Positions 35,666-48,319 are shown, counted from the first letter of the stretch. The stretch: 64,000 nt of DNA from Salinibacterium sp. ZJ450 (GCF_011751885.2 NZ_CP061771.1:1736001-1800000); one strand, 5' to 3'. The notes: a model not told the origin generated them from the letters alone. Numbers and translations: made by a program.

Positions 35666-37909
35666 TTAGCCTGCGGTGACGCGGTACACGTCGTACACCG
35701 CTTCGATGCGCCGCACCGCGTTCAGCACCCGGTCGAGGTGGGTGGTGTCGCCCATCTCGAACACGAACCGGCTGATCGCGAGCCGGTCGGTGGATGTCGA
35801 CACGCTCGCCGAGAGGATGTTGACGTGGTGCTCACTGAGCACCCTGGTGACGTCCGACAGCAGCCCTGAGCGGTCCAGCGCTTCCACCTGGATCTGCACC
35901 AGGAACAGGCTCTTCGAGGTGGGCGCCCATTCCACGTCGATCATCCGCTCTGGTTCCTCCAGCAGCGACTGCACGTTCTTGCAGTCGCTGCGGTGCACCG
36001 ACACTCCGGCGCCGCGGGTGACGAAGCCCACGATGGCGTCGCCGGGAACCGGGGTGCAGCATTTGGCGAGCTTGACGAGGATGTCGGGCGCTCCGCGCAC
36101 CAGCACCCCGGAGTCGCTGTTGCGCAGTGCCCGGGACTTGCCCTTGCGGGGGAAGGTCAGCTCGGTCTCTTCGAGCTCTGACTCCGCTTGCAGGGACGCC
36201 AGGACCTTCTCGATCACCGACTGGGTCGAGACATGTCCCTCACCGACCGCCGCGTACAGGGCACTCACGTCGTCGTAGCGCATCTGCGACGCGACCTCGC
36301 CGAGCGAGTCCTGGTTCATCAGCTTCTGCAGTGGCAGGTTCTGCTTACGCATGGCACGGGCGATGGCGTCCTTGCCGTGCTCGATCGCCTCGTCCCGGCG
36401 TTCCTTAGTGAACCACTGGCGGATCTTGTTCCGGGCACGGGGGCTCTTGACGAAGTTCAGCCAGTCCTGGCTGGGGCCGGCATCCGGGTTCTTCGAGGTG
36501 AACACCTCGACCACGTCGCCGCTGTTCAGCGTCGACTCGAGCGGCACTAGCCGGCCGTTGACCTTGGCGCCCATGGTGCGGTGCCCCACCTCGGTGTGCA
36601 CGGCGTAGGCGAAGTCCACCGGGGTGGCGCCGGCGGGAAGCCCGATCACCTTGCCCTGCGGGGTGAAGACGTACGTCTCCTTGGCGCCGATCTCGAACCG
36701 CAGCGAGTCGAGGAACTCGGTGGGGTCGGCGGTCTCGGCCTGCCAGTCGGTGATGTGGGCGAGCCAGGCCATGTCCGTGTCGGACTTGTTGGACTCGCTC
36801 TTGCCTCCGTTGACGCGTTCCTTGTACTTCCAGTGCGCCGCGACGCCGAACTCTGCCCGCTGGTGCATCTCGTGCGTGCGGATCTGGAGCTCCACCGCCC
36901 GGCCCTTCGGCCCGATCACGGTGGTGTGCAACGACTGGTACAGGTTGAACTTGGGCGTGGCGATGTAGTCCTTGAAGCGCCCGGGAATCGGGTTCCACCT
37001 GGCGTGGATGGCGCCGAGGACCGCGTAACAGTCGCGCACGGAGTTGACCAGCACGCGGATGCCGACCAGGTCGTAGATCTCGTCGAACTCGCGGCCGCGC
37101 ACGATCATCTTCTGGTAGATCGAGTAGTACTGCTTGGGGCGCCCGACGACCTGACCCTTGATGCGGGCCGCCCTGAGGTCGTCGGTGACCGCGTCGATCA
37201 CCTGTTGCACGAATTCCTCACGCTGCGGCGTGCGGGACTTCACCAGGCTTTCGATCTCGACGTACAGCTTCGGGTAGAGCACCGCGAACGAGAGGTCTTC
37301 CAGTTCCCACTTGATGGTCTGGATGCCGAGGCGGTGCGCCAGCGGCGCGTAGATCTCGAGGGTCTCCTGGGCCTTGCGCTTCGCGCTCGCCCCATCGACG
37401 AAGCCCCAGGTGCGCGCGTTGTGCAGCCGGTCGGCGAGCTTGATCACCAGCACTCGGATGTCCTTCGACATCGCGACCACCATCTTGCGGACCGTCTCGG
37501 CCTGGGCGCTGTCGCCGTACTTCAGCTTGTCGAGCTTGGTGACGCCGTCGACCAGCATGGCGATCTCATCGCCGAACTCGTCCCGCAGCATGTCGAGCGT
37601 GTAGTCGGTGTCCTCCACCGTGTCGTGCAGCAGGGCTGCGGCGACCGTGATCGCGCCAATGCCGAGGTCGGCGAGGATCTGCGCCACCGCGATCGGGTGG
37701 GTGATGTACGGCTCGCCGCTCTTGCGCTTCTGGCCCTCGTGCGCCTTCGCCGCTGTCGCGTATGCGCGCTCGATCAGGGCGAGGTCCGCCTTCGGGTGGT
37801 GCAACCGCACCGTCTTCAGCAACCGATCCACGGCGCCGGCCGGTTGCGCCCGGGAGAACAGGCGTGGCAGGCGCGTGCGAAGGGACGCTGTGGTCGTCGC
37901 CTCGCTCAT
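35666..37909 (-). CDS. relA: Bifunctional (p)ppGpp synthetase/hydrolase
   Basis: This RelA/SpoT homologue both makes and degrades the alarmone (p)ppGpp. The 747-residue protein has an intact HD hydrolase ([33 protein letters not shown]), the synthetase domain ([40 protein letters not shown]), a TGS domain ([20 protein letters not shown]) and a C-terminal zinc-finger/ACT region ([18 protein letters not shown]). Both activities look preserved. ATG start at 37907-37909. It lies downstream of secF, 35 bases away, as in mycobacteria (Rv2583c). Confidence 0.98.
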   Translation of the reverse strand: MSEATTTASLRTRLPRLFSRAQPAGAVDRLLKTVRLHHPKADLALIERAYATAAKAHEGQKRKSGEPYITHPIAVAQILADLGIGAITVAAALLHDTVEDTDYTLDMLRDEFGDEIAMLVDGVTKLDKLKYGDSAQAETVRKMVVAMSKDIRVLVIKLADRLHNARTWGFVDGASAKRKAQETLEIYAPLAHRLGIQTIKWELEDLSFAVLYPKLYVEIESLVKSRTPQREEFVQQVIDAVTDDLRAARIKGQVVGRPKQYYSIYQKMIVRGREFDEIYDLVGIRVLVNSVRDCYAVLGAIHARWNPIPGRFKDYIATPKFNLYQSLHTTVIGPKGRAVELQIRTHEMHQRAEFGVAAHWKYKERVNGGKSESNKSDTDMAWLAHITDWQAETADPTEFLDSLRFEIGAKETYVFTPQGKVIGLPAGATPVDFAYAVHTEVGHRTMGAKVNGRLVPLESTLNSGDVVEVFTSKNPDAGPSQDWLNFVKSPRARNKIRQWFTKERRDEAIEHGKDAIARAMRKQNLPLQKLMNQDSLGEVASQMRYDDVSALYAAVGEGHVSTQSVIEKVLASLQAESELEETELTFPRKGKSRALRNSDSGVLVRGAPDILVKLAKCCTPVPGDAIVGFVTRGAGVSVHRSDCKNVQSLLEEPERMIDVEWAPTSKSLFLVQIQVEALDRSGLLSDVTRVLSEHHVNILSASVSTSTDRLAISRFVFEMGDTTHLDRVLNAVRRIEAVYDVYRVTAG

Positions 37910-37944
37910 GCCGCTACCTCCGAGCCCAGTTTAGCCGCGGATCA

Positions 37945-38952
37945 CTAGCGCACCGCGCCGGAGCTTGCGACGGCGTCCTCGGCCTTCGCACGGCTGCTGT
38001 GACCCTGCTTCTTCACTTCCGGCTCGTTCTCGCGCAGGTGCGCATAAACCGGGGCGGCGATGAAGATCGTGGAGTACGCGCCGACCAGGATGCCGATGAA
38101 CAGGGCCAGCGAGATGTCGCGCAGGGTTCCCGCTCCCAGCACTACGGCGCCGATGAACAGAATCGCCGCGACGGGTAGTGCCGCGACCACCGAGGTGTTG
38201 ATCGAGCGAACCAGGGTCTGGTTCACCGCGAGGTTCACCGACTGCGCGAAGGTACGGCGGGATTGTTCACCGTCTTCGGCGGTATTCTCCCTGATCTTGT
38301 CGAACACCACGACGGTGTCGTACAGCGAGTAGCCGAGGATGGTGAGGAAGCCGATCACCGCGGCCGGGGTGATCTCGAAGCCGAGGATGCCGTACACACC
38401 GACGGTGATGATGAGGTCGTGGAACAGCGCGACCAAGGCGGCGAGCGACATCTTCCAGGTGCGGAAGTACAGCGCCATGAACACGGCGGCCAGGGCGATG
38501 AAGACCAGCAGTCCGCGCAGCGCCTGGGACGAGACATCCTGACCCCAGCTCGGCCCGATGAACGAGGCGGTCACCTGGTCGGTGTCGAATGCGGTGGCCA
38601 GGGCGTCACGCACCTGGTCACTCTCGGTGGGCTCCAGCTGGTCGGTCTGAACCCGGATGCCGTCGGACCCGACGGTAGTCACCCGGGGGTCTGCCTCCGG
38701 CACGATCTCGGCGACAGTGTCCGTCGCGAGGGCCTGTTCGTCAGTACCGACGTTCGCCAGCCCGGAGACCTGGAACTCGGAGCCGCCGGTGAACTCGATT
38801 CCGAAGACGAACCCGCCGCGCAGGATCGGGATGATCACCGAGAGAGCAATGGCAACCGCGGCGATCGAGTACCAGAGCTTGCGGCGACCGATGAAGTCGA
38901 TCGAGCGCGCACCGGTGTACAGGTCATTACCGAACGTGGTGAGCCGCGACAT
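37945..38952 (-). CDS. secF: Protein translocase subunit SecF
   Basis: SecF works with SecD to drive late steps of protein export using the proton gradient. The 335-residue protein has six membrane helices: one near residues 29-49 (SIAAVAIALSVIIPILRG), a periplasmic P-domain, and a cluster in the second half with the signature GFLTILGYSLYDTVVVFDKI. ATG overlaps the secD stop by one base (TGATG). The charged C-terminal tail is cytoplasmic. Confidence 0.97.
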   Translation of the reverse strand: MSRLTTFGNDLYTGARSIDFIGRRKLWYSIAAVAIALSVIIPILRGGFVFGIEFTGGSEFQVSGLANVGTDEQALATDTVAEIVPEADPRVTTVGSDGIRVQTDQLEPTESDQVRDALATAFDTDQVTASFIGPSWGQDVSSQALRGLLVFIALAAVFMALYFRTWKMSLAALVALFHDLIITVGVYGILGFEITPAAVIGFLTILGYSLYDTVVVFDKIRENTAEDGEQSRRTFAQSVNLAVNQTLVRSINTSVVAALPVAAILFIGAVVLGAGTLRDISLALFIGILVGAYSTIFIAAPVYAHLRENEPEVKKQGHSSRAKAEDAVASSGAVR

Positions 38953-40679
38953 CAGGAGTCCTTTCCGGGGCGACGGCCGCTGGTCGCGAGCTCGTCTGCC
39001 TTGCGTTCGGCGATGGTCTGGCGCTTCTGCGCCTCACGGCTGGCATTCGCGTTCTTGCCGCTTGTGACGACCGGGGCCCGGAACGTGGCACGCCCGCGGT
39101 ACACCGCGCCGAGCGCTTGCGGATCAAGCCCGCTGGCGGGGTGGCCGCCACCGAAGAAGCGGGTATGGGCCAGCAGCTGCATCAGCGGGTGCGTGAACAG
39201 GATGACCACGACGAGGTCGATCAGCGTGGTGATGCCGAGGGTCAGGGCGAAGCCCTGCACGCTGCCGACCGCGACGATGAACAGCACCGCCGCGGCGAGG
39301 AAGTTGATCGTGTCCGACGCCAGAATCGTGCGCAGTGCCCGTTTCCAGCCGGTCTCGACCGCCGACTCCAAACTGCGACCGTTGCGCAGTTCATCGCGGA
39401 TTCGTTCGAAGTAGACGATGAACGAGTCGGCGATGATACCGATCGCCACGATCAGACCGGCGACACCGGCCAGCGACAACCGGTAGCCCTCCCGCCAGGA
39501 CAGCAGGGTGATCACCAGGTAGGTGATAAGCATGGCCACCAGCAGCGATGCCATGGTGACGAGACCGAGCGTGCGGTACTGGAAGAGCGAGTAGACCAGC
39601 ACCAGCAGCATGCCGATGATGCCGGCGATGATGCCGCTCTGCAGCTGCGTTGTACCGAGGGTCGCGGAGATGGTGTTGGTGCTCTCCAGCTGGAACCCGA
39701 TCGGCAGGGCGCCGAACTTCAGCTGGTCGGCGAGGGTCTGCGCAGTGTCCTGGGTGAAGTTACCGCTGATCACCGGCTTGCCGTCGGTGATGGCGGCGTT
39801 CGTAGTCGGCGCCGAGATGACCTTGCCGTCCAGCACGATCGCGAACTGGTTCTGCACCCCCTGCAGACCGATCAGCCGCGTGGTGACGTCGCGGAACTGC
39901 GCGGTGCCCTTGTCGTTGAACTCAATGAACACGCCCCACTCGTTGGTGGTGAAGCCCTGCGCGTTCGGGACAAGTCCGGATGACGCGTCGGCAATGGTCT
40001 CGCCAGACACCTCAACCGGGCCGAGGATGTACTTGACGCTGCCGTCCTGCTCACAGGTGATGAGCGGCTGGTCGGCAGGCGGGACCTCGCCGGTGGTGTC
40101 ATCCAGGGACGCGCAGTCGAAGTTGGTGAACTCGTCGGAGAGCGCCGGGGTGATCCAGTTGAGGTCGCTCGCCGAGGTCGGCTCCACAGTCGGGGTGCTC
40201 TCCAGGCTCGGTGACGGCGTTGCCGCGGCATCCGGTTCCGGTGTGGGCGTCGCCGTCGAGCCATCGGTCATCGTCTGGTTGCTCGGCAGGTCTGCCGTCA
40301 GCACCGGGCGGAACTCGAGCTTCGCCGACGCCTGGATGCGCTGCATGGTCTCGTCGTCGGGGGTGCCCGGAATGGACACCACCACGTTGCGGCCACCCTG
40401 CGTGGTGATCTCCGATTCGGACACACCGCTCGCATCGACACGCTGACGGATGATCGACACCGCCTGATTCAGCTGCTCCTGCGAGACGCTCTGGCCACTC
40501 TCGAGCTGCGGCTCCAGGATGATCTGGGTGCCACCCTCGAGGTCGAGCGCCAGTTTCGGCGTCCACCCGGCGTTATTCCAGATCACGCCTGCGGCGTTCG
40601 CCGCGATCAGGCCGACGATGATGACCGCCAGCCATATGAGGGAACGCCAGGCCCTGCGGGTCGGTGTAGATCGTGCCAC
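38952..40679 (-). CDS. secD: Protein translocase subunit SecD
   Basis: The partner of SecF. The 575-residue protein has a first membrane helix (about residues 13-32), a large extracytoplasmic P1 domain with GGTQIILEP and the VSIPGTPDDE segment, and five more helices carrying LVIALGIIADSFIVYFERI-like and LTLGITTLIDLVVVILFTHP motifs. A Pro/Thr/Ala-rich low-complexity insertion lies at about residues 140-175. GTG start at 40677-40679. It follows yajC by 91 bases. Confidence 0.97.
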   Translation of the reverse strand: MARSTPTRRAWRSLIWLAVIIVGLIAANAAGVIWNNAGWTPKLALDLEGGTQIILEPQLESGQSVSQEQLNQAVSIIRQRVDASGVSESEITTQGGRNVVVSIPGTPDDETMQRIQASAKLEFRPVLTADLPSNQTMTDGSTATPTPEPDAAATPSPSLESTPTVEPTSASDLNWITPALSDEFTNFDCASLDDTTGEVPPADQPLITCEQDGSVKYILGPVEVSGETIADASSGLVPNAQGFTTNEWGVFIEFNDKGTAQFRDVTTRLIGLQGVQNQFAIVLDGKVISAPTTNAAITDGKPVISGNFTQDTAQTLADQLKFGALPIGFQLESTNTISATLGTTQLQSGIIAGIIGMLLVLVYSLFQYRTLGLVTMASLLVAMLITYLVITLLSWREGYRLSLAGVAGLIVAIGIIADSFIVYFERIRDELRNGRSLESAVETGWKRALRTILASDTINFLAAAVLFIVAVGSVQGFALTLGITTLIDLVVVILFTHPLMQLLAHTRFFGGGHPASGLDPQALGAVYRGRATFRAPVVTSGKNANASREAQKRQTIAERKADELATSGRRPGKDS

Positions 40680-40770
40680 CTGCGACTCAGCTTTCTACGA
40701 GTGATTCTGCGACCGAGCGCAGACGTTCGATGCGGCTCGCCGAAGGAGAGCCGCCCTCAAGGCTAGTGGT

Positions 40771-41154
40771 TCAGTCGTCGGCCTTCTTGCGCTCCGGCGT
40801 ACTGTCCACGTCGGGGGCGACAACGTCGTCGGTCGCGGTAATCGCGTCGGCGTCGGCGCTGGTGTCGGCGTCAGCCTCGACCTCGGCCGGGGCGTCCTCG
40901 TCGACGACCTTGGACAGGGTCTGCCGGTGTACCCGCAGCACGACGCCATCGGAAACCGCGATCTCGGCGATGTTGGTGTCATCGTTCACCGAGAGCAGGG
41001 TGCCGAACAGCCCGAAGCTGGTCATCACTTCGGCGCCGGGAACCATCTTGTTCAGCAGTTCAGCCTGGTCTTTCTGCCGCTTCTTGTTGTTGCGGAACAT
41101 GAACAACACCAGCACGGCCAGGACGGCCAGCATGACAAGAGTGATTGGATCCAT
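40771..41154 (-). CDS. yajC: Preprotein translocase accessory subunit YajC
   Basis: The 127-residue protein has one N-terminal membrane helix (ITLVMLAVLAVLVLFMF, residues 4-20), a basic segment NNKKRQKDQAELLNKMVPGA, a small beta domain (SFGLFGTLLSVNDDTNIAEI) and an acidic Asp/Ala-rich tail. YajC associates with SecDF. ATG start at 41152-41154. It opens the yajC-secD-secF-relA series. Confidence 0.94.
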   Translation of the reverse strand: MDPITLVMLAVLAVLVLFMFRNNKKRQKDQAELLNKMVPGAEVMTSFGLFGTLLSVNDDTNIAEIAVSDGVVLRVHRQTLSKVVDEDAPAEVEADADTSADADAITATDDVVAPDVDSTPERKKADD

Positions 41155-41197
41155 AAGAGTGGGGGAAACCTTCCAAGATAATGGGGATAGTCGCGTC

Positions 41198-41203
41198 AGT
41201 CTA
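41198..41203 (-). promoter_or_regulatory. Possible -10 box of the yajC-secDF-relA unit
   Basis: TAGACT on the minus strand fits TANNNT and lies 44 bases before the yajC start, in the 77-base gap after ruvB. No strong -35 is seen. Confidence 0.35.
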
Positions 41204-41231
41204 GAAGAAGCGCCTGCGACATCCTTGTGAA

Positions 41232-42254
41232 TTATAGGTCATTGCCAAAGAGCGCTACCTCACCCGGCACTACCCCAAAATGGGTCCAGGCGGCCCGCGT
41301 GGCGACCCGGCCGCGCGGGGTTCGCGACAGCAGCCCGATACGTACGAGGAACGGTTCGACCACGGATTCGATCGTTTCCGCTTCTTCGCCGACCGACACG
41401 GCGAGGGTGCCGAGACCCACCGGTCCCCCGTCGAAGCGGGTGAGGATGATTTGCATCACCGCTCGATCAAGCCGGTCGAGGCCAAGCGCGTCGACGTCGT
41501 ACAGCTCGAGGGCGGCATTGACCGCGGGCAGTGCGGCGTCGGTTCCAGTGACCAGCGCGTAGTCGCGCACCCGGCGCAGCAGCCGGTTGGCAATGCGGGG
41601 GGTGCCGCGGCTGCGGCGGGCGATCTCGCCGAGGGCCCGGTGTTCCACCTCGAGCCCGAGCAGGTCGGCGGCCCGGCTGATGACGTGCTCGAGTTCGTGG
41701 TCCTCGTAGAACTCGAGGTGCGCGGTGAACCCGAACCGGTCGCGCAGCGGGTTCGGGAGCAGGCCGGAGCGGGTGGTGGCGCCGACCAGGGTGAACGGCG
41801 ACAGGTCAAGCGGGATAGAGGTCGCGCCGGCGCCCTTGCCCACCATGATGTCAATGCGGAAGTCCTCCATGGCGAGATACAGCATCTCTTCCGCCGGGCG
41901 GGCCATCCGGTGGATCTCGTCGATGAAGAGGATCTCACCGGGAACGAGGGAGGACAGCACCGCGGCGAGGTCGCCGGCGTGCTGGATGGCCGGGCCGCTC
42001 GACATGCGCAGCGGGCGCCCGCTTTCTTGCGCGACGATCATGGCGAGCGTGGTCTTGCCGAGCCCTGGCGGGCCGGCCAGCAGGATGTGATCGGGCGTGC
42101 GATTCTGCATGGCCGCGGCCTGCAGCAGCAGTTGCAGTTGGCCGCGCACCTTTGTCTGCCCGACGAACTCGCCGAGCGTGCGGGGACGCAGCGCGCCTTC
42201 GAAGGCGAGTTCCGCCTCGGACTCCGGGGTCGGGCTGACGATGCTCTCGGTCAT
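41232..42254 (-). CDS. ruvB: Holliday junction branch migration helicase RuvB
   Basis: RuvB is the AAA+ motor that, with RuvA, migrates Holliday junctions. The 340-residue protein shows [19 protein letters not shown], Walker [13 protein letters not shown], Walker [11 protein letters not shown], sensor 1 [10 protein letters not shown], and a winged-helix C-terminal domain with [17 protein letters not shown]. Start ATG overlaps the ruvA stop (ATGA). Confidence 0.98.
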   Translation of the reverse strand: MTESIVSPTPESEAELAFEGALRPRTLGEFVGQTKVRGQLQLLLQAAAMQNRTPDHILLAGPPGLGKTTLAMIVAQESGRPLRMSSGPAIQHAGDLAAVLSSLVPGEILFIDEIHRMARPAEEMLYLAMEDFRIDIMVGKGAGATSIPLDLSPFTLVGATTRSGLLPNPLRDRFGFTAHLEFYEDHELEHVISRAADLLGLEVEHRALGEIARRSRGTPRIANRLLRRVRDYALVTGTDAALPAVNAALELYDVDALGLDRLDRAVMQIILTRFDGGPVGLGTLAVSVGEEAETIESVVEPFLVRIGLLSRTPRGRVATRAAWTHFGVVPGEVALFGNDL

Positions 42255-42880
42255 GCGCGGTCACCGCCGTCTCGGCTGCCGTGCAGTGCCGGGCCCAACT
42301 GTGCCAGCGCTACCCGCAGCAGGCTGGAGACGCCGGCGCGCTCGACCTCTGAGGCGTGGGCGACGGCCTCGTCGAGGGCCTGGGCGGCGACCTTCTCTGG
42401 CCAGCCGAGGCCGACGAGAGCCACGAGTACGTTGTCGGTGATGCTGGTTGCGGCGCTCGGAGCCGGGGCGGACTGCGGCAGCACCGCCAGCTTCCCGGTG
42501 AGCGACAGCACGATGAGCTTCGCCGTCTTCGGTCCGATCCCCGACACCTTGCGGAACGCGGCGTCGTCTTCGGTGGCGACCGCCTCAGCCACCTGACCCG
42601 GCGTCATGGCGGCGAGCACCCCCATCGCCGATTTGGGGCCGACGCCGGTGACCGAGCGCAGCTTGTCGAACACCTCGAGCTCGTCGGCATCGGCGAAGCC
42701 GAACAGGCTGAGGTCGTCTTCGCGCACGATCAGGGCGGTGCGCAGCATGGCCTCGGAGCCGATGCGCAGGCTGAGGGCATGAGCGGGGGTGACCTGCACG
42801 GCGAGGCCTACTCCCCCGACCTCGATGACGACGAGGGATCCGGCGGCAGAGAGCACGGTGCCGCGGAGGGAAGAAATCAT
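42251..42880 (-). CDS. ruvA: Holliday junction binding protein RuvA
   Basis: RuvA holds the junction in a square-planar form. The 209-residue protein has an OB fold ([20 protein letters not shown]), two helix-hairpin-helix motifs ([15 protein letters not shown] and [15 protein letters not shown]) and a C-terminal RuvB-contact domain ([20 protein letters not shown]). ATG is two bases after the ruvC stop. Confidence 0.97.
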   Translation of the reverse strand: MISSLRGTVLSAAGSLVVIEVGGVGLAVQVTPAHALSLRIGSEAMLRTALIVREDDLSLFGFADADELEVFDKLRSVTGVGPKSAMGVLAAMTPGQVAEAVATEDDAAFRKVSGIGPKTAKLIVLSLTGKLAVLPQSAPAPSAATSITDNVLVALVGLGWPEKVAAQALDEAVAHASEVERAGVSSLLRVALAQLGPALHGSRDGGDRA

Positions 42881-42882
42881 GC

Positions 42883-43461
42883 TTAGAGCCTACGTTTGGC
42901 CGCCGACTTTTCTGCCTCACGCCACGCCTGCTGGGCCGGGGTCAGGCCGCCACCGGCCGACCCTGCGGTCGGTGCCGCCGTCGCCCCGCGCCGCCAGGCG
43001 TGGCAGATCGCCAGGGCGAGCGCGTCGGATGCGTCGGCCGGGGTCGGCGGAGAGTCCAGGCCGAGTACGCGCGCCACCATCGTGGCGACCTGCTTCTTGT
43101 CTGCCGAACCGTACCCGGTGATCGACGCCTTCACCTCGCTGGGCGTGTGCAGTCCGACGGCCAGGCCTCGTTCGGCGGCGGCGTGCATCGCCACGCCGGA
43201 GGCCTGCGCGGTGCCCATCACGGTTCGCACGTTGTGCTGCGCGAACACTCGCTCGAGGGCGACCGCACCCGGGGTGAACTCGTCCAGCGCCGCCGCGATG
43301 CCGCGCCCGATCGCCAGCAGACGCTGTTCCAGCTCGAGTTCCGGTGGCGTGCGGATGACGGACACGTGCACCAAGGTGGCGCGGCGGTCGGCCTGCACGT
43401 CCACCACTCCGACCCCACACCGGGTGAGACCCGGGTCGATGCCCAGCACCCGGATCGTCAC
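42883..43461 (-). CDS. ruvC: Holliday junction resolvase RuvC
   Basis: RuvC cuts Holliday junctions symmetrically. The 192-residue protein starts [20 protein letters not shown], with the first catalytic Asp at residue 9. [20 protein letters not shown] provides the catalytic Glu, and [15 protein letters not shown] the last acidic pair. GTG start at 43459-43461, five bases after the yebC stop. The three ruv genes are contiguous. Confidence 0.97.
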   Translation of the reverse strand: MTIRVLGIDPGLTRCGVGVVDVQADRRATLVHVSVIRTPPELELEQRLLAIGRGIAAALDEFTPGAVALERVFAQHNVRTVMGTAQASGVAMHAAAERGLAVGLHTPSEVKASITGYGSADKKQVATMVARVLGLDSPPTPADASDALALAICHAWRRGATAAPTAGSAGGGLTPAQQAWREAEKSAAKRRL

Positions 43462-43466
43462 CGGGG

Positions 43467-44231
43467 TCAGTCTTCTTCGGCGTCGAGCTCGGCCTGTACC
43501 TCTGCGGACACCTCGAAGTTCGCGAAGACGTTCTGCACGTCGTCGCTGTCTTCGAGGCCGTCGATCAGCTTGAACACCTTGCGGGCCGTTTCGGCATCGA
43601 TGTCCACGTGCAGGTTCGGCACGAATTCCGCGTCCGCGGAGTCGTAGTCGATTCCGGCATCCTGCAGCGCGGTGCGCGCGGCGACCAGGTCGCTCGGGTC
43701 GGTGATGATCTCGAAGCCCGCGCCGCGGTCGATGACCTCTTCGGCGCCGGCATCGAGCACGGCCATCAGGATGTCATCTTCGGTCAGGCCATCCGTCTTG
43801 GTGACCGAGATGACGCCCTTCCGGTTGAAGTTGTAGGCAACGCTGCCGGGGTCGGCCATGTTGCCGCCACCGCGGGTCATCGCGGTGCGCACCTCGGCGG
43901 CTGCCCGGTTCTTGTTGTCGGTGAGGCACTCGATCAGCATGGCGACGCCACCCTGGGCGTAGCCCTCGTAAATGATGGTCTGGTAGTCGACCGACTCGCC
44001 GGACAGCCCGGCGCCGCGCTTGACCGCGCGGTCGATGTTGTCGTTCGGAACCGAGGTCTTCTTGGCCTTTTGGATGGCGTCGACCAGGGTCGGGTTGCCG
44101 GAGAGGTCAGCGCCGCCCATCTTCGCGGCGACCTCGATGTTCTTGATGAGCTTGGCGAACGACTTGGCACGGCGCTGGTCGATGACCGCCTTCTTGTGCT
44201 TCGTCGTTGCCCATTTGGAGTGACCTGACAT
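43467..44231 (-). CDS. yebC: YebC/PmpR family protein (transcription/translation regulator)
   Basis: YebC proteins bind nucleic acid. Some act as transcription regulators, and recent work links others to translation of proline stretches. The 254-residue protein begins [19 protein letters not shown] and has [20 protein letters not shown] and [19 protein letters not shown], family hallmarks. It precedes ruvC, a very widespread arrangement. Confidence 0.96.
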   Translation of the reverse strand: MSGHSKWATTKHKKAVIDQRRAKSFAKLIKNIEVAAKMGGADLSGNPTLVDAIQKAKKTSVPNDNIDRAVKRGAGLSGESVDYQTIIYEGYAQGGVAMLIECLTDNKNRAAAEVRTAMTRGGGNMADPGSVAYNFNRKGVISVTKTDGLTEDDILMAVLDAGAEEVIDRGAGFEIITDPSDLVAARTALQDAGIDYDSADAEFVPNLHVDIDAETARKVFKLIDGLEDSDDVQNVFANFEVSAEVQAELDAEED

Positions 44232-44245
44232 GGGGGCAATTCTAG

Positions 44246-44855
44246 CTAGGAGCGGAAGGCTGTGGCGCGCACCCGGTCGAGGAAGTACTGGTGGAACCGG
44301 GTGTCGCCGGTGATTTCGGGGTGGAACGAGGTGCCGAGCAGGTTGCCCTGCTGCACGGCGACCACTCGGCCGTCGTCGAGCGAGGCCAGCGCGGTGACCT
44401 GGTCACCGACGGTCTCGACCACCGGCGCCCTGATGAACACGGCGTGCACGGGCGGGTCGCCGAGCACCGGCATCCGCAGTTCGACCTCGAAAGATTCGGT
44501 CTGCGAGCCGAACGCGTTGCGGCGCACGGCCACGTCGAGTCCGCCGAAGCTCTGCTGACCTTCGATCGCATCGAGCACGCGGTCGGCGATCATGATCAGG
44601 CCGGCGCAGGTGCCGTAGACGGGCATCCCGGCGGCAATCGCCTGCTTCACCGGTTCGGCGACCCCGAACGCGCGCGACAACTTGTCGATGACGGTGGATT
44701 CCCCACCGGGGATGACCAGCCCATCGATCGCGGTCAGTTCCTCGGCGCGCCGCACCGGAACAGCGGTCGCGCCCAGGGAGCGCAGCACCTCGAGGTGCTC
44801 ACGGAAGTCTCCCTGGAGCGCGAGCACTCCGACAGTGACGGGGATCGTTGCGGGC

Positions 44856-44866
<11 letters not shown>
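44246..44866 (-). CDS. pdxT: Pyridoxal 5'-phosphate synthase glutaminase subunit
   Basis: PdxT releases ammonia from glutamine for PdxS. The 206-residue class I amidotransferase starts [20 protein letters not shown], has LVIPGGEST, the nucleophile in [13 protein letters not shown] and the His-Glu pair in [12 protein letters not shown] chose the GTG at 44864-44866, eleven bases inside pdxS, because it begins the conserved strand; the upstream ATG lies within pdxS coding sequence. Confidence 0.95.
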
Positions 44867-45758
<892 letters not shown>

Positions 45759-45769
45759 GGTCTCAGATT

Positions 45770-46339
45770 CTACTCGGGGTCGGGGCTGGGCCACGCGGCC
45801 GCCACTTCGTCGCGTACCTCGCCCAGCAGGCGGGGAACGGCTTTCGTTCCGGCGATGATCGGGAAGAAATTCGAGTCTTGCGCCCACCGCGGAACGATGT
45901 GTTGATGCAGGTGATCCGCAATGCCCGCGCCCGCGATTCGGCCTTGGTTCATGCCGATATTGAATCCGTGTGCGCCGGCCGTGTGGGTGAGAACACGCAT
46001 CGCCGTCTGTGTGAGCATACCGATTTCGGCGACCTCGTCTGGCGTGGCCTCGTCATAGGTCGCAATGTGTCGGTACGGGCAGACCAGCAGGTGACCACTG
46101 TTGTACGGGAACAGGTTCAACAGAACGTATGCGTGCGTGCCGCGGGCCACGATCAGCGCCTGCTCGTCATCCTTGCTCGGGGCGATGCAGAACGGGCATT
46201 CATCCTTGCCCGGCGCCTGGCCGTGCTGGATGTACGCGATGCGGTGGGGCGTCCACAACCGCTGGAAGGAGTCGGGCACGGCGGCGAAGTCGTCCGACGA
46301 CTCCGCGTGCCCGTACTCCATTCCGTCGTAGTCCCGCAC
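45770..46339 (-). CDS. HIT-family diadenosine tetraphosphate phosphorylase-like protein
   Basis: The 189-residue protein is an orthologue-like match to mycobacterial Rv2613c, an AP4A phosphorylase. It has [12 protein letters not shown] (zinc-binding cysteines), [19 protein letters not shown], and the catalytic HIT triad [13 protein letters not shown] start at 46337-46339, two bases after the thrS stop. The next codons include an in-frame ATG at residue 7 as an alternative. In mycobacteria pgsA and mannoside genes follow; here pdxS does. Confidence 0.93.
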   Translation of the reverse strand: MRDYDGMEYGHAESSDDFAAVPDSFQRLWTPHRIAYIQHGQAPGKDECPFCIAPSKDDEQALIVARGTHAYVLLNLFPYNSGHLLVCPYRHIATYDEATPDEVAEIGMLTQTAMRVLTHTAGAHGFNIGMNQGRIAGAGIADHLHQHIVPRWAQDSNFFPIIAGTKAVPRLLGEVRDEVAAAWPSPDPE

Positions 46340-46341
46340 GC

Positions 46342-48312
46342 TCAGACCTGGGCCTTGGTGCGGATCGACTCCACGATGCGGGCGATGGCCTCGTCCACGG
46401 GCACCCCGTTGTCCTGGCTGCCGTCGCGGAAGCGGAAGCTGACCGTGCCGTTTGCCCGGTCTTCTTCACCGGCGATCAGCTGGAACGGCACCTTGGCCTT
46501 GGAGTGGGTGCGGATCTTCTTCTGCATCCGGTCGTCTGAGGTGTCGACATCCGCTCGCACGCCGACGGCGCGCAGCTGGCCGACGATGCCGGCCAGGTAG
46601 TCGTTGAACTGCTCGGAGACCGGGATCGCGACCGCCTGCACCGGTGACAGCCACACCGGGAATGCCCCGGCGTAGTGCTCGGTGAGCACGCCGAAGAACC
46701 GCTCGATCGAGCCGAACAGGGCACGGTGGATCATCACCGGACGCTGCCGGGTGCCATCGGGGGCGGTGTACTCCAGGTCGAATCGCTCGGGCAGGTTGAA
46801 GTCGAGCTGGATGGTCGACATCTGCCAGGTGCGGCCGATGGCGTCTCGCGCCTGCACCGAGATCTTCGGGCCGTAGAAGGCGGCGCCTCCCGGGTCGGGG
46901 ACGAGGTCGAGACCGGATTCCGCGGCCACCTCGGCCAGCGTGCGGGTGGCTTCCTCCCAGACCTCCTCGTTTCCGACGAACTTCTCCGGGTCCTTGGTCG
47001 ACAGCTCCAGGTAGAAGTCGTCGAGGCCGTAGTCCTTGAGCAGGCCGAGCACGAAGGTCAGCGTCTTGGCGAGCTCATCCTTCATCTGGTCGCGGGTGCA
47101 GTAGATGTGCGCGTCATCCTGGGTCATGCCCCGCACCCGGGTGAGCCCGTGGATGACCCCGGATTTCTCGTAGCGGTAAACGCTGCCGAATTCGAACAAC
47201 CGCATCGGCAGCTCGCGGTAGGAATGCGCGCCGGCCCGGTAGATCAGGTTGTGCATCGGGCAGTTCATCGGCTTCAGGTAGTAGTCCTGGCCCTCGCGCT
47301 TGATCGAGCCGTCTTCGTTGTACTCGGCGTCGACGTGCATCGGCGGGAACATGCCCTCGCGGTACCAGTCCAGGTGGCCGGAGACCTCGTAGAGGTGGCC
47401 CTTGGTGATGTGCGGGGTGTTGACGAAGGAGTAGCCCTCCTCGATGTGCCGCTGCCGCGAGTAGTTCTCCAGCTCGGTGCGGATGATGCCGCCCCTGGGG
47501 TGGAACACCGGGAGTCCGCTGCCGAGCTCCTCGGGGAAGCTGAACAGGTCGAGTTCGGCGCCGAGGCGGCGGTGGTCGCGCTTCGCGGCCTCCTCGAGGC
47601 GGGTCTGGTAGGCGCGCAGCTCGTCCTTGGTCGGCCAGGCGGTGCCGTACAGGCGCTGCAGCTGCTTGTTCTTCTCCGAGCCGCGCCAGTATGCGGCGGC
47701 GACCCGCATCAGCGAGTAGCCGTTGCCGATCATCCGGGTGTTCGGCAGGTGCGGGCCGCGGCAGAGGTCCTTCCACAGGGTCTCCCCCGTCTTCGGGTCG
47801 ACGTTGTCGTAGATGGTCAGTTCGGCGCCGCCGACCTCGACCGACTCGTTGTCGTCGGTCGAGCCTTCCCCGCCCGTCGCGCCGCCCTTTAAACCGATGA
47901 GCTCGAGCTTGTACGGCTCATCCCGCAATTCCTCGCGGGCCTCGTCATCCGTCACCACCCGGCGGACGAACCGCTGGCCCTGACGGATGATGCGGTCCAT
48001 CGCTTTGCTGATGGCCTTCATGTCTTCCGGGGTGAACGGCGTTTCAACGTCGAAGTCGTAGTAGAAGCCGTCGGTGACGGGCGGGCCGATGCCGAGCTTC
48101 GCGTCAGGGTTGATCGACTGCACCGCCTGGGCGGCGACGTGCGCGGCCGAGTGGCGCAGGATGTTGAGGCCGTCCGGTGAGTCGATCGGCACCGGTTCGA
48201 CGGTGTCGTCAGGAGTGACGGTTACCGCAAGATCCTTCAACTCGCCGTTGACGCGCATCGCCACGATGGAGCGGTCGCTAAAGAGGTCGAATCCGGTCTG
48301 CGGAGCATTCAT
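46342..48312 (-). CDS. thrS: Threonyl-tRNA synthetase
   Basis: ThrS charges tRNA-Thr. The 656-residue protein has a short TGS domain, the editing domain with [11 protein letters not shown], the class II core with [20 protein letters not shown] and [14 protein letters not shown], and the anticodon-binding domain ([19 protein letters not shown]). ATG at 48310-48312. A TAAAGT box ends seven bases before this ATG, so the message may be leaderless, although GGGAG is also present. It heads the thrS-HIT-pdxST-yebC-ruvCAB series. Confidence 0.98.
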   Translation of the reverse strand: MNAPQTGFDLFSDRSIVAMRVNGELKDLAVTVTPDDTVEPVPIDSPDGLNILRHSAAHVAAQAVQSINPDAKLGIGPPVTDGFYYDFDVETPFTPEDMKAISKAMDRIIRQGQRFVRRVVTDDEAREELRDEPYKLELIGLKGGATGGEGSTDDNESVEVGGAELTIYDNVDPKTGETLWKDLCRGPHLPNTRMIGNGYSLMRVAAAYWRGSEKNKQLQRLYGTAWPTKDELRAYQTRLEEAAKRDHRRLGAELDLFSFPEELGSGLPVFHPRGGIIRTELENYSRQRHIEEGYSFVNTPHITKGHLYEVSGHLDWYREGMFPPMHVDAEYNEDGSIKREGQDYYLKPMNCPMHNLIYRAGAHSYRELPMRLFEFGSVYRYEKSGVIHGLTRVRGMTQDDAHIYCTRDQMKDELAKTLTFVLGLLKDYGLDDFYLELSTKDPEKFVGNEEVWEEATRTLAEVAAESGLDLVPDPGGAAFYGPKISVQARDAIGRTWQMSTIQLDFNLPERFDLEYTAPDGTRQRPVMIHRALFGSIERFFGVLTEHYAGAFPVWLSPVQAVAIPVSEQFNDYLAGIVGQLRAVGVRADVDTSDDRMQKKIRTHSKAKVPFQLIAGEEDRANGTVSFRFRDGSQDNGVPVDEAIARIVESIRTKAQV

Positions 48313-48319
48313 TCTCCCA